Notes: a model not told the origin generated them from the sequence alone. A stretch of DNA of 64,000 bases from Ochotona curzoniae (GCF_017591425.1 NW_024467101.1:12722918-12786917), one strand, 5' to 3'. Positions 23,301-38,300 are shown, counted from the first letter of the stretch. Numbers and translations are program-made.

Positions 23301-26300
23301 GAAAGATATACAGAGAGGAGGAGAGACAGAGAGGAAGTTCGTCCGTCCTATGATTCACTCCCCAAGCAGCCACAACGGCTGGAGCTGCACCGATCCAGAA
23401 CCAGGAGCCTCTTCCAGGTCTCCCACGCGGGTGCAGGGTCCCATGTCTTTGGGCTGTCCTTGACTGCTTTCCCAGGTCACAAGCAGGGAACCAGATGGGA
23501 AGTGGGGCCACAGGGATTAGAACCGGTGCCCATATGGGATATTGGCATGTGTAAGGCAAGGACTTTAGCCACTAGGCTACTGTACCGGGCCCAATAAATA
23601 TAATTTTTAAAATTAAATTTTATTTATAGTTTGAAAGGCAGAGACAAACAGATGGAGATCTTCCATGTCCTTGGTTGTCTCCTGAAAATGCTCCAACAGC
23701 GAGGACTGTGCCAGGCTGAGTCCAGGAGCCTGTGTGCGTCTCCCATGTGGGTGGCCAACAATGAGTCATCAGCTGCTGCCTGCCAGGTTGTTTCCTGTTG
23801 GCAGGAAGCAGGAGTTGGGAGCTGAGCAGCTGGGGCTTGAAGGCAGGTACCTTGATACGGGATGTGGGGATTCCAGGCAGTGTCTTAATCACTGTGCCCA
23901 ATATCAGGGAATTCTAAATTCTAGTTTATTTGTTACAAATATATAGAAATACAATTGATTTTTTTTAACCTATTGGTTGTGTTTCCTGCAGTTTTGCTGA
24001 ATTCATTTATTCAAATAGGTGTTTTTTTTGTTTTGTTTTGTTTTTTAATTTTTGGTGGACTCCTTAGGATTTTCTGCAAACGAAGTTCTATCTTCAGTGC
24101 AGCCAGGGGGTTTTACAGCCAGGGACTTGTTCCCCTGTGCTCTGGCTGCTCCTTGCTTCTTGCCCCGTCGCCCAGGTTAGATGTGTGCAGTGTGTGTAGA
24201 GGTGGGGAGAGAGGACCTCCTCCTTGCCTTGTTCCTTATCTTGGGAGGAATGTGACCAAGGGTGATGTTAGCTGTGGCGTTTTCACAGATACTCTTTGAA
24301 GAACTGCTGTTGGAGTTTGCCAATTAGCTTTTCTGTATCTGCTGATAAGACCTTGTGTTTTATTGTATGGATATGACATAGAACGTTCATTGTCAGATGT
24401 TAAGCCATTCTGTACTCACAGGATAAATCAGACTTGCTCACATCATGCACTAACCCTTCTTACAGGTTGTTGGGTTTGGTTTCCTTGTATGTTATTGAGA
24501 GTTTTTGTGTCCATATTGCTAAGAGAGTCTAGTCAGTGGTTTTCTTTTCTTGTGATGCATTTGTCCTCAGGATAATACAGGTTCTCCTTTTTCTTAATAT
24601 TGGTTTTTTTTTTTTTTAATATTGGGTTCTTAAAGTGAGATGGAAAACTTTCCTTTGTTTTCTGTCTTGGAAGAGATCATGAAAGATTGTTATCAACTCC
24701 TTAAATGCTTAAATGTTTGCTAGAATTCATGGTAAAGCTGTCAGTACATTTTTTTTTTTCTTGGTGGGGAGTTTTTAACTTATTGATTCATTCTCTTTGG
24801 TTTTTATAAATGTATCCAGATATTCTATTTCTTAAGTTATTTTTTCTAGCTTATGTCTTTTTTAACCTAAATTTTCTAATTTGTGTTGGCATACAGTTTT
24901 TAATATTCTTTTATAATCCTTTTTTTACTTCTGAAGAATTGGTATTATTATTCCCTTTTTCATTTCTGATTTTCCTCGACTTGGGTCTTTTGTTGGTGGT
25001 GGTATTTTGCTTATATTTTGAAAATAATAACTGATGTTTCTTTCTGTTTTTCTATTCTCTACTTCAGATATTTCCCTCCTAATCTTTGTTTCCTTTTAGT
25101 TGTTTTTTTTTTTTTTCAGTTATTTATTCATTTATTTGACAGAGAAAAACAGAGACAGAGAACTACCACCAGCTAGTTTACTCCCAGATACCTGGACCAG
25201 CCCGGACTTTGCCAGGGCTGGGAGCGAGAGCTGGGCACGCAGTGTGAATCTCCCATGTGAGTGGCAGGGACCCAATTCAGCCACCACCTGCTGCTTCTCA
25301 CCTGAGCAGGAAACTGGAGTCAGGAGCGGAGCTGAAACCTGAGCTGAGGCATTCTGATATGGGACAGCCGTGTCCCATGCTGCCTCCCAAAGGGCCACAT
25401 TGTTTCCCCCAACCTAGCCAACGCTCTACTGCAGGAGGAAGGAAACAGGTCCAGGAGACACTGAGGAGTGAGGCTTCGCCACCCAGCACACGCTGCTCTC
25501 TGCCCTGTAGGACCTGTGTCTCTGAGTGCCACACAGCAGAGGTTTACAAGGTGCTTGCTTGGTTTATGCTCAGCCACCTGAGTGATCTTCACTCTGAGCC
25601 CTCAGTTCTGTTTGAGGTGTGATCTGCTCTAAGCAGCTTGCCCTCTGCTGTCATCAACCTTACCACCTCCTGGGAGGCCAGCAGACAGGCAGAGAGCCAA
25701 TCCTAACATTTTTCAGTGGCCAGGTAAGAAAATATTTCATTTATGTCGTCTGTAAACAGGTGGATAATGAGTTTGGCTGATTCTTTCCTGCTTAACTCCA
25801 AACAAGCTTGTGTTTTTTTAGGTTCATAGCCTGTTTGTTTTTAAGAAACCAATTACAGGTGGAGCATTCCTAATTAGACACTCTGAAACCTAACATACTT
25901 CAAAACCTGTCATGTTGGCATTCAAAAGTTTCAGTTTCACAGAATCTGGATTTTTGGATTAGGGATGCTCAACTGGGAAAGTTTAGGCAAGTACTCAAAA
26001 AAAAAAATTCCAAGAAACTATGAACTCTGAAACACTTCTGGCCCCAAGCAGTGCAGGTAAAAGATACTTATCCTGTCTCCCTCCCTTTCTCCCTTTCTCT
26101 TCCTCTCTTCTCCTCTCCTTTCCTTCCTTTCTTTTTCCGACTTTCAGATTTACTGTATGTATTTGAAAGGCAGAGTTATGAAGGGGGGAGAGATAAAAGA
26201 GATATCCCATCCACTGAATGAATTTCCTGAATGGCCACAACTATTGGGACTGGGCCAGGCTGAAGCCAGGAGCTTCATCTGGGTCTCCCATGTGCGGGAA

Positions 26301-29300
26301 GGGGCCCAAGGACTTGGGTCATTCTCCACTGCTTTCCCACATACGTTAACATGGAACTGGATTAGAAGTGGAATAGCTGGTGCTCATATGGAATGCTGGT
26401 GTTACAGACTGTGGCTTCACCATCATGCCCCAATGCCAGCCCTGTATTTTTTTTTTTTAAGATTCATTTCATTTTATTTTTATTGGAAAGTCAGAGAGGA
26501 GGAGAGACAGAGAGGAATGTCTTCCGTCTGCTAATTTGCTCCCTAAGCAGCCACAACAGCCAGAGATGAGCTGATCTGAAGCCAGGAGCCTGGAGCCTCT
26601 TCTGAATCTCCCGCGTGAGTGTAGGGTCCTAAAGCTTGGGCTGTCCTTGACTGCTTTCCCAGGTCACAAGCAGGGAGATGGATGGCAGGGCCACAGGGAT
26701 TAGAACCAGTGTCCATGTGAAATCCTAGCGCATGCAAGGCGAGAGGACTTTAGCCGCTAGGTTACCACGCTGGGCCTTGCCTTGTATTTTTAAAGATTTA
26801 TTGATTTGTTTGAAAGGTAGAATGACAGAGTAAGAGAGAAAGTAGGAGGTAGGGTGAAGTAAGAGGGAGACTGATCCATTGCCAGCAATGTAGGCTGTGG
26901 CTTAACCCATTGCCCAACACCTGCTCCCTTCTCTAACATACATTCTCATGGGTACCCACTCAATCACGTTCATTGTCCATGGGACCTGCAGATTGTGCCG
27001 GGTTCTGTGTGCTGCTTCAGAGCGTTGAAAATTCTGCACACAACATGAGCAATGTCTTGGTGGGATTTCAGCCAGAAAATGTAGTTTTATTCTGACCCAA
27101 ATTAACTTCTGTACTTTTGAGTTTTGATCACTGTTTTGTACTTCCTGTTCTAGACCTGAATGCTGATACGGGCTTGAGAAATCCCCTACGTTCTGAGTGT
27201 GCGGGTGAAGGCATTTCATGAAAGCCCCTGGCCTTATTTGGACTCAGTTTGAGTGTCATTAAGGGCTCAGGATTGTGTTGCATGACCTGAGGCCTTGCAC
27301 CAAGGCTTATTCAATTGCTCACTTTATAGAAAGAGGAACTCAGTAACTGTCATCTGTATTTTTAGTCCTCAGATTCATAATTCACCCATGCAGACGAATC
27401 TTTTTGCATATGTTGCTGTAATTAATATGTAACTTTAAAAAAAATTATTTACTTGGAAGGCAGAGGCAGTGAGGGAGAGATGAGGTCTTTTCACTGATTT
27501 TTCTCCCCAAGCGTCGATAATACCTGGGGCCACACCAGGCTGAAGCCAGGTGCCAGGAATTTCGTCCAGGTCTCCCACATGGTTGGCACCGGCCCAAGGA
27601 CCTGGACCATCACACACTGCCTTTCCCAAGCAATCATTATGCTATGGGATGCCGGCATTGCCAGCGGCTTTCGTCCTTTGCACCACAGTGCTGGCCCCCA
27701 TTTTCTGTTTGCTTACACTGCATGTGTTCCTGAAGCACGGGGCCACATTTTTGTGCAGTACACCTGGTTATATCAACGCCGGTGTTTCCTTTTCAGAATG
27801 TGGAGGCTCTGGACCCACGAGGTCGAACTTTGCTGCATCTTGCCGTCTCTTTGGGACATCTGGAATCTGCTCGCGTCCTGCTTCGCCATAAAGCAGATGT
27901 GACAAAAGAAAACGGCCAGGGATGGACAGGTAAGTTTCCCTTTAAAAGAATCTAAAAGCCGCTCCAAAGGGTTTGCCTTTCTGAACAGAGGCCAGTCCAA
28001 GGCATAACCTTCCTTGCCATCATCTTTCTCATAGGTCTTTGCTCTCCTGGGATCAGAGCAGGGGTGAGGATGTGAGAGCTGGGGAGGTGGGAGGCTGATG
28101 TGCAATGCAGTGTTTCCTCAGCCAGGAGTAGCTGTCAGTGCAAACCCAGAGTTTGCACAAGCTTCCCCTTGGTGGTAATGGTGGTGCCACCACTGAGTCT
28201 GACACACACACACGGCTAGAAATGCTTTTTTTCTGGTGAAATCCTGGGATTTCAGGCTTTTGTAAACTCTCTTACTATTGGCCACAGCTTAGAGGCAATC
28301 AGAGACAGATCTACTGCCTGCTGGTTCACTTGCCACATGACCACAACAGCTGGAACTGGACCAAGCTGAAAGTGAGGAGCTAGAACTTAGTCACAGGGTG
28401 CCACATGGGTGGCAGGGACCTAAGTACTTGGGTCATCCCCTACTGCCTCCCCAGCAAGATGCAAATCAGTAGAAGCCTGGAATTAGGAGCACAGCCAGGA
28501 TTCGAACTCACTCACTCTTGTAGGGTATGAGTGCCTTTCCAGGTGGCATCTTCCCTGCTGTGCCAAATGGTTGGAGTAGTTTGTATTGACCGAGCAAGGG
28601 CACTCATAGGCACAAACCCTGTCTGTTAGATCTTGCTGACATTATAGTTGTGTGACTGCACAGGCAAAGCCAGCTCTCTGAACACACTGTCAGAGCCCGC
28701 AGTTGGAGGGGAGTGGACAGCGCATGGAAAAGAGGCGATCGGTGGAGTGCTCAGCTAGCTTTCCTTTTCTGTTAGCTGAAAGCAGCAGTCAGAAGCCAGG
28801 CTCATCCCAGGGTGGGTAGGACCGCAGCCTGTCCTCCTCTGAAGCAAGCATTGGTCCCCTTTGGTCTGTAGCGATCCCCTCCAGACCGGCTCTAAGGTTT
28901 TGTCAGGAAGTAGGAGCGTTCTCAGTGACTAGCGGGTGCCTCCTCTTGTCTTCCAGTTTTACACGAGGCCGTGAGCACGGGCGACCCTGAGATGGTGTAC
29001 ACGGTTCTTCAGCATCGAGACTACCACAACACCTCCATGGCCCTCGAGGGAGTTCCTGAGTTGTTGCACAAGATTCTCGAGGTACCCGCAAGCGTGTGTC
29101 TCCTGCCAGGACTTGAGCAAAGTGGCGGCGTTACAGTAGCAGGGAACACCATGTGACAGCTGTGCTGGGTGTGCCTTGCTTCAGTGTGTCGTGAGCAGCC
29201 TGTAGGGCCTGAGCACCAAACAGCATCACTTCTCATCTTTCCAACTCATTGTTGGGGTCTTTCACAAATCATGTTTCACGTCACTGGGATTAAATCCTTC

Positions 29301-32300
29301 TAGATGCTATTTAAAGAGTGATGATTTAAGGGGCGGGCATTATGGTGAAGCAGGTTAAGTTAGCACTTGGGATGCCTGCATCCCATTTGGGATGCCCGGC
29401 TCAAGTCATATCCACTCCACTTCGGATCCAATCCACACCCTGGTAAGGTGCCATGCAGGAAGGCAGCAAATGATGGCCCAAGTACCCAGGTCCCTGCCAC
29501 CAGTAGGGGAGACTGGGTTGGAGTTCCTGCTTCCTGGCATTGGCCTGGCTGAGCACTGGCTACTGGGGGCATTTGGGAAATAAAATATTAGATGGAAGCT
29601 GTTTGTCCATCCATCTCTCTCTCTGTTCAAGAAAAACAAATAAATCTCAACCAAGAGAGGGCTGATAAGAAAGGCTGGTGTGTACTATAAGGAGACAATG
29701 TTCTAAGGCCAGACATCCACAACAGCATCTAGTGCCACCCAAGTCTACACATCATTTATGGGCCGTGTAGAGCTTCTAATCTAGAATACATTCCATGTAG
29801 CCTGCTGCTGTGAATCAATACAGGTGGGGAGCAAAATCCTTTATAGTAGATTTTGTTTAAATGAAGGGCGATTCCATGGGCGTTTAAGTCATTTCTGCTT
29901 TGTCAAATGGACAAAATGATATTTGTAGTTCCTCCCACAGTTATCTTTGCATACACATAAATACAACCCTACTCTTAACAATACGTACCATCACCCCACA
30001 TCTCATGGAAGGTTCCATTACAGTACATGGGAAATGAAGATATTGGGCATGGCTTAGCTACGTTTGTGTTTAGCTAACAGCACCAATCTGTTTTCCACCT
30101 CTGCTCCTTAGGCCCCGGACTTCTATGTGCAGATGAAATGGGAGTTCACCAGCTGGGGTGAGTGCCTGTGGGTTTCAAATTTATTTCTCTTTCTGCCTTA
30201 ACCCAACCAGAATGCTGGTTTCTTTTTCCTCTTAGAACCCTTACATGCATTTGTAAAAAATGAATCTTGAAGACACACAGAGAAGAATGAGGAAAGGCAG
30301 CCCCTGCCAAGCCCGGCCTAAGCACCTGCTGTCCGTACTCTGAGCGTTCTTGTCCTTCCCACCTGCCGGAGCCCTTTGCCCCAAGCTCCCATAAGCACAG
30401 AAAGCAGCCATCTGTCATTGCTCTCAGCTGACAGTTGTCTGTATCATCGGCTTTCAAAATGTCGCCTGACATTGCATACATCTCAGAGTACAGCTCCCGC
30501 AGGGTGCTCGTTTCCACATGCAGTTCAGCACTGTTCTGGTAGACCCATTACTCTAAGAAAGAAGCTGAGGTGACTCTCACAAAGAGCTTGTTCTTCACAA
30601 AATGGCTGTATTTCTCCTGATGTTACCGTAAGGGAGTTGCCTGGCAGTCTGCCTTCTGTAGACATTCTTTTCTTACTGTGTTGGTTCCTGATAACCCCTG
30701 CCTCTCACGGCCTCAGTCACCTTCACTTCCAGGCAGAAAGACCCCGTTTGTAATGAAACATGTCCATGAGGGAAGAAGAAACTCAGAAAGTTCTGGGACC
30801 CCAGAGACCTGCTTCCTGATGTGAACCGCCACTGTGGCTTCGGGTTTTGTTAACTAGCAGTGGACTTTGGGATTTGGGACTTTGAAGGGTGACCATGACC
30901 TTGTAGAAGGGTGCAGCTCTGTGGGTGGGAGTAGCATCTGTGAGTCTAAAAGGCCATATGGGCACGCTCGATAGCCCTGGTGGGAAGCAAGGAGTGGAGT
31001 TCATTTCCGGATGGAGACTTCTCTTGGGAAACTTGTTGGGAGTTCCCGCTGACGAATGGAACAGAAGGTACAGTTGTGTTTTGTAAGAGGGACTTGGTGA
31101 GTAGTAAGTGGGAGCTGGAAGTCTAGTCCTATCCGCCAGTCGCCTTGTTGCTGCCTTCCTCCTTCTGTGAAAGCCCAGCACCCAGCTCTCCGGGCTGAGA
31201 GTTCCGCTGCTCTCAGTGGTACACTTCTCTCCCCAGTGCCCCTGGTCTCCAGGATATGCCCTAATGATGTGTGTCGGATTTGGAAAAGTGGTGCCAAACT
31301 GCGCGTCGATATCACATTGCTGGGATTTGAAAACATGAGCTGGATCCGAGGGAGGCGAAGTTTTATATTTAAGGGAGAAGGTGAGTAATTCCGATGTCAT
31401 TATCACTGCTCAGGCTAAATGACAGGGCGACCTTGAACCATCACAGTACATTCACATCCTTGTGTCTTCTTTGTCTCCTCCAATCTAGGGCATGGCTTTT
31501 GGTTCTTCCTGTTAGCTTTCTCCCTGTCATAGTTCTTTCCTGGCTACCTGTCTGGCACATGTCATCCTCCTTCCAACCCTGTTCCCTATGACACAGGCCT
31601 GTCTCATTCCCTGAACCTTGCAGTCCAGGTCTTCAGTCCTGCATCTCCTCAGTAATCAGGAGCCCAAAGAGAAAGAAATGGCACTGCTCACCCAGTGGGG
31701 TGTGTTGTGTTCATGATGAGTGTTAATTCTTTTTTTTTTTTTTTAAGATTATTTTTTATTGTAAAGTCAGATATACAGAGAGAAAGAGAGACAGAGAGAA
31801 CTATCTTCCATCTGATAGTTCACTCCTCAGGTGGCTACAGTGCCTGGAGCTGAGCCAATCCAAAGCCAGGAGCCAGGAGTTTCCTCTGAGTCTCCCTTAA
31901 GGGTACAAGATCCCAAGACTTTGGGCCATCCTCAACAGCTTTCCCAGGGCACAAGCAGGGAGTCGGATGGGAAGTGGGGCAGCCGGGACACGAACTAGTG
32001 CCCATAGGGGATCTCAGGGCATGCAAAATGAGGACTTTAGCCACTAGGTTACTGCACTGGGCCCATGAATGCTAATTCTTAAAGGACATAAGTGAAATGT
32101 GTTGCTAACAAAGGATACCAAAAAGAAAACAAAATTCTACAACTTTGGGGAAAGATGGCTCATAGTCTCTCAAGAATGGTGGGAAGCTGGCTAGAAAATC
32201 CTGTACAGCCAGGTGAGTGATAGTCGGTACTCTGGGTTGGACCAGACAGCACCTGGGAAGAAGTGTGAGAAGGAGATGCATTGTAGGGTAGGAAAGCTCC

Positions 32301-35300
32301 CTGTCTTTGCATTGCACTTAGCTCCTCCCTCGTTTCTACCACATAGACAACTGGGCAGAGCTCATGGAAGTCAACCATGATGATAAAGTGGTCACCACCG
32401 AACACTTCGACCTTTCCCAAGAAATGGAGCGCCTCACTCTAGACCTGATGAAGCCAAAAAGCAGGGAAGTTGAGAGGCGGCTCACGAGCCCGGTCATTAA
32501 CACCAGCCTCGATACTAAAAATATCGCTTTCGAAAGGTATGAACTCAGACTCTCAATGTTAACTTCTTGTCCCATAGTGCCATCTTTAATGATATGCGGT
32601 GTGCAGTAACTGGAGTTATCTGTGGATTGGGTTTTTTCTTTTTATGCCTATATAATAAACGCTAGGGGTTTTTAAGATTTGATCTGTAACAAAAGAGCAG
32701 CTATTTGTCAGCTGCATTTTTACTGCACTCTGGCCAAGTCTTGGAGAATTGTCTTTCCTATTCTTTGATGGCCCTCTCTAGTGGGTTTTACTTGACTCTG
32801 ATGTTGGCTTTGGTGTCTGTGGGTCCACAACCCTCCCTCGTCCCACACTTAAGAGCTCTGATTTCCAGAAGCCAGAACTGACCCACTACTGAATTCAGTT
32901 GTACAGATGCTGTTATTCTAAGACACACACTGCACAGCTAATCATACTTCTGGCCGCCTGTGAGCCCTGTGGTGAGCATCTGGAGGGGTCCTAGAGTTGT
33001 GTTGCAGACTCAGAGGGAAGTTCTTTGGTGAGACAGAGCCTTGGTTAATGCTGTCACTGGCCATCTCCCCCACCAGGCCACAGCATGGGCCTTGAGGGTC
33101 TCTGATCCTTCAGGGAGCAGAGGCGGTCACAGCCTGTGGTTGACGTGTTCCTACCATGGGACACACTATACAGAGGCGGTCCACAAGAGCCCTTTGTATT
33201 TGCCCAGGATGTCACATCCAGTGCTCTGCAAACCACAGCAGTACAACCTCATCTAAGACAGATATCTATCCCTGAAGGCAGGTTTGCTTGGCTATTAGGG
33301 AATGTGATGTCCGCTCTCTTTCTCTCTTCACTTCTGATAGAACATTAAGTGGTTACTCTGATTTAAAGGGCCCCTTTCCTCCTATTTATACAACTCTGTG
33401 CAGCCAGGGCACTGTAGCAGTGGAAAAAGCTGTAAGACCCAGGTGCCCGCTGAGTGCTGGGTAGCCCTTTCATCATGGCTTTCCTTGGGAGGCTCCTGGG
33501 AAGACCTGTCCAGCCTTCAGTGTGTGCCTCTGTAGGCAGAGGGGACATGATCAGCCAGGGCCTCTGTGCTCAAGATGGGCATACTGCTATGACTTACCAG
33601 TAAGGAGAGTAGGAAGAACTGGGTGCCTTTATGGGGCTGCTTGGTAACTCTGCGACTTTGGGCAAGCAGCTCTGTCCCACCAGCTTGCTTTCTTAGAGGA
33701 AGATAAGCAATAGTCATGTCGAGAGACAGTTCCTGAAGTCCTTGCCTCCAGGACATCATGGGGAGGGATGTGGCTCACAGGCAGAGCTGCCCAAGTCCTC
33801 TATCCCACAATGCGCTGATGGGTAAGATACGGCACATTCCATTTGTGTTGAGGAGGAAGGCATACCGTGTGTTTGGTCCCAGGGGTTTCAGATGGTTCAA
33901 GCCAACTTTCCTTGGCTTACTGAGAATTTCTGGAAGATAGCCACTTTTTTTTTTTTTATGGAACTCACATGTGGGAGCAAGGACTTGAGGCACACTCTAG
34001 GGTGAGGTTTGCTGCTACAGAAAGTGTACACCTCTACCTCCAACCAGAGGTGTTAGTGGCTGTCAGATTGAATTTGTAGGGTGTGGCTCTCCCCGATCCT
34101 GACAGTCACTTTTGTCCATTCCTTCTCAGCTGTGCCTTGAAGCCTCATACTTGTGTGAATTAATACAATTCCCTAAGGAATTTTTGCCCTGCACTATGTG
34201 GTTTCTGACTGTAGTTTGGATTTTTCTCTTCTCTTCTGTGGAAGATTCTGCTCTGCCCACCTCAAAGACAACATCCCAGCCACCCTCACAGCTTTGCCCA
34301 CACAGTGTAGCAGCCACGAGGACGGAGACCTGCTGAGTGGTCTTTGGTGCTTGGGGTCCCCATGGAGGAGATGGGCAGAGCTGAAGATGGCACAAGAGGG
34401 AAGCCATTGTCCCCAGCAGCCTCTGCAAACAGAGCCCATCTGGAGCCAAGGCAGCTTAAGGGTCTTGGTTTTAAGGCAGTGTGCAGACACAGAAATTAGA
34501 AACCAAAATGCTGGCAGAGAGTAGAAATGCAGAAGGCAGGAGGCAGCCAGGATTGCTACAGAGCAGAGGAAGATGCTGTGAGGTGCTTAGCTGATCCCAG
34601 GGAGCAAAGTGCAGCTCTGCCTTCTTGACATATATGAGGGGCAAGGGGAACACGTGGCACCATCCTTGAGTCCCTTAGAAGACTACAGAAGTGCCAGAAA
34701 ACTAGGACTTTCCCCCTCCCCCCTAAACCAACCAACCAACCAACCAACCAACCGAATGAACCTCAAATGGCTTAGGCAAAGCCAAGCAGTTGAGCATGAA
34801 ATTTGTTAACCATTCTGAGCCTCAACAATCAGTGACTAATGGGGGGCTGTGGCTTACTGAACAGCCAGGTGGGGGTCTCTGACCTCCTGCCCTCATGTCT
34901 GGTATTTTGTTTCTAAAGTGTCCATTGGAAAAAGCTAGCATTTGGTGCAGTTCCCTCAGGATTCCTTTCTCTCCTGTGGGGTCATGTTGCACTAATGGTA
35001 GACAACTAAGGATGATTGCAGCTCTGGGCTCTCTGCTTTCCCGGCTGAAATACACACAGACAATGCCTCATGCCCCATCTGGACTGATCTCATCTGCCAA
35101 ATCCCATTAGACGCAAAGGCCACCGTGTAGATCCACAACATGCAAATGAGCACATCTGTTCCCCGTGACTGCAGCTAACCTGTCACTGGTTCCTGTCGCC
35201 TCCTGCCTCACTCAGGTCAGAGCTGGCCTGCACGGGGTCGTGTGGAGCTTAGGGTGTGATGCTCTAGACAAAGGGCAGGACTGGGCAGGGCTCCCTGCTG

Positions 35301-38300
35301 GCTGGGACCATCTCCCAGGTGCTTTGAGAACCCCAGCAGAGCTCGTGGCTGTGCCTGCCTGGTTCCTGAAGGCCATTTTCTCAGGAGTATGCTGAGTGGA
35401 ATGACCAGGTTGTGGGGCCCATTTCTAGCCCTGCAGCTGTGGCTGGAATGCTGGTGCTTGGGACTGGAATCAGCTGCTGGTCTGACAAAGTGCCACAAAC
35501 AGTCTTGTCTTGCCGCATCAGACCCAACACACGCAGGCTTCCAAGGCTATCTGCAGGCGGTCGTGACTTCTTTGAGCAGCTCGCCACAGCCACAGCGAGG
35601 AGTCACTGCCCCACCATTCCCTTCCCAGGAGTCACCTGGTCCATGCTTCTTTGTTTTAAGATGCCTTGATGGAGAGGTAGCTGCTTGTGGAGCCAGGGCA
35701 GCTGACACCCTGGCCCACAGTTCAGATGCCCCAGATAAACGCTGTCACCCGACCTGCCTTGGACCTTGGTCATCTTCAATCACTGCTTGAAGACAGCTGT
35801 CCAATAAACGTCGCCACCTTTGTCCCCAATGCTAGCAGTTTTTGTAAAGCCGCCAAGAGTTGAGGCTTTCTGTGCCTGGAGTGAGGCTAATTGATTAATA
35901 ACTGTGGGTGGGGGTGGGGGGTGCCTAAGCCATCTGTCATTGCAAGTATCCTTTCGAGGACAATAGGACCCGATTTCCAAGTGTCCTTCACTGACTTAAA
36001 CTGGGGGGGAAAAAGCAATAAAGGCTGCAGGGATGGATCTGAATGGCATATTGTACATGTAGCAATTTGTGGTGTTCACTTTTTATCAGAACTAAATCCG
36101 GATTCTGGGGCTGGAGGACAGATAAAGCAGAAGTTGTTAATGGTTACGAAGCAAAGGTAAAAGGCAACTCTTAAGATTTAATTCAGCTCTGTAGCTTCTG
36201 TGCAAATGAGGGATCTGTTGAGATGTTTCTCATGCATCTATGCCATGGAGATGCTCGGGGGATGAGTCCTGTCTGTGTCTCTCACTTGGACTTCTTAGCA
36301 CATTGGACTTTGAGAACATGAGGTGGCATGTCCCCGAGGAGGTCTCTAGCCATGCCAAAGGGAAGCAGTGTTGTAGAGAAATGAGTACAGGTACCAGTAG
36401 TCCCAGCAGAAATGCCAGCCAAGCCAGTCATTCTTTTAATTAAAAAAGCGAATGGATTGGAGTTTAAACACTTACTTACCTTTTTTTAAAAAGATGACTT
36501 AGCAGCTCTTATGCACCTCCACTGTTTTGGAGGGGCCTGAGTGTAACCAGCAGGCTCCCAGCCCATTCACATGACCTCATGCTTGTGATAGTGGAGATGG
36601 CAGTCTGTGCATCAAGTCCCCTGGCATTTGGTTGGCTGGAAGACTCCCTTTGCTAGCCTTTGCTTAGCTCTGCAGTCCTGCCTGCAGCGGTGGAGCCAGA
36701 TGCTGCAGAGTCCCCTAGTGGCCTCTGCAAGAGCAGCAAAAGCTGAAATCAACGTTCAGCAGGACGCATTGAGCCACAGTCACCCTGGCGCCAAGTATGC
36801 CCTTTCTGCAGTTCTGAGCATTGGGCGTCCCCGTCTGGTACATACAGTCAGCTCTATGTTCACGCCTGTACTTGATTTCCCAGCCCACCGTCCTTCTCTG
36901 TTGTCCTTGGTGATCAATAGAACGCACATTCTGGCAGTTACAGGGCTTTTGTTTTGGTCCTACAGGAAATGCCCCTTTGCAGTAGTGACTTGCCTGTTTT
37001 TTCAGAAATCTCACAGGCCTACAGAGCCTGTGTTCTTCTTTGTGCCAGGTTAGGTGGCTGTTGGAGCTCTTACACGATTCCCCCACGCATCAGTAGAAGT
37101 GCATGATAGAGGTTTGGGGGTCCCTTAGTACAAGAGAAACCCAGGTGGGCTGCCTGAATTGCAAGGCGTTTGAGCTCAGCAACAAAAGGGGTAGGCAGAA
37201 GACACAGCTGTCAGTGGCAGATCTTCCTCTTCCTGTTAAAACTGTCAGAGAGGGAAAGTCACTGCTGATGCATTGCTAAAAGTTGGTAGCTTATAATTAT
37301 CCCTGAAGGAGCCTCATGATTGTTAACCATTTCTCATTTTTATTTTGCTGATTTTTTTTTTCCTTTTGCTTCAGCATTCTTGCTCTTGCTATGCATATGT
37401 TGCGAGTTTTGATTTCCCCGTGTCACTGTTTTCCTTTACACACGTCTCTCAAGGTTTACACAGTGAACAACGTGAGTGTGATAACCAAAATACGCACAGA
37501 ACACCTGACGGAGGAGGAGAAAAAGCGATACAAAGGTAATCACCCCCGCCACCCTCCTGCCTTTGTCCGCCCCAGAGAGCTGAGGGTTACCCTACCTCCT
37601 TTTATATAAAAACGTCCTTCATCTGACTCATTTCTGGGAGAGGTTTCCCCATTTGGCTGCAGCTGTAATTAAAGCCATTCGTGTTTATGAAGAATACTTT
37701 GCTGGATTTAGCAAAAAAAAAAAAAAAAGAGAGAGATGTAGAGAAGGACACTAGAGGCCGTTTATCACTGTGATGAGCGACGCAGTCCCATTCTGATGCA
37801 CAGTGAGCACTGAGCTGCCTGGTGCTAGCATGTGCCTGCCGTGCGGCAGCTCTCCCAGCCCTGTGGCCCTGGAAAGGCAGTCACCCGCTGGGCCTCTGGA
37901 TTTCCTTCATGGTGAATCCTTCAGATTTCCTGGGAGGGTCAGGCGAGTTCTACCTGCAACCCTACAGAACAGTACTCACAGTGCGTGCGTGTGTGTGTCT
38001 GTGTGTGGTGGGGCGGGAACCTGGTAGGGGTGTTAGTTACCATGACTCCAGTGTGATGGGTGGTGCTGAGGTCCAGAACACACACAGGTCAAGGCAGGAT
38101 CAGGATCCTAAATCCTGGCTCTTGCCACTATTCTGCCTTATTTCGTAGCTGTTACTCTGATTCTGAGTGCCCAAGTCAAAAGCACATGGCTGAATCGGCT
38201 TAGTGTTTTTGTGGATGGATGACTTTATCAGTCTGTCCATAAATGGATTCATTCATGCAGGTGGCTTAGATCAGAGACTTTTAAAGACGGGATGTATAAT

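Larger units (their letters stand above)
22290..25095 (-). repeat. Old LINE-1, antisense, interrupted by three CSINEs
   Basis: Antisense L1 ORF2-type sequence, e.g. 'tttgggtttatgatccattt', 'gttttgctgaattcatttat'. It is broken by reverse SINEs at 22,910-23,905. No intact open frame remains. Confidence 0.75.

Noticed and set aside
31001..31406. Antisense frames over ANKRD13A exon 5
   Set aside because: They are shadows of the conserved sense exon.
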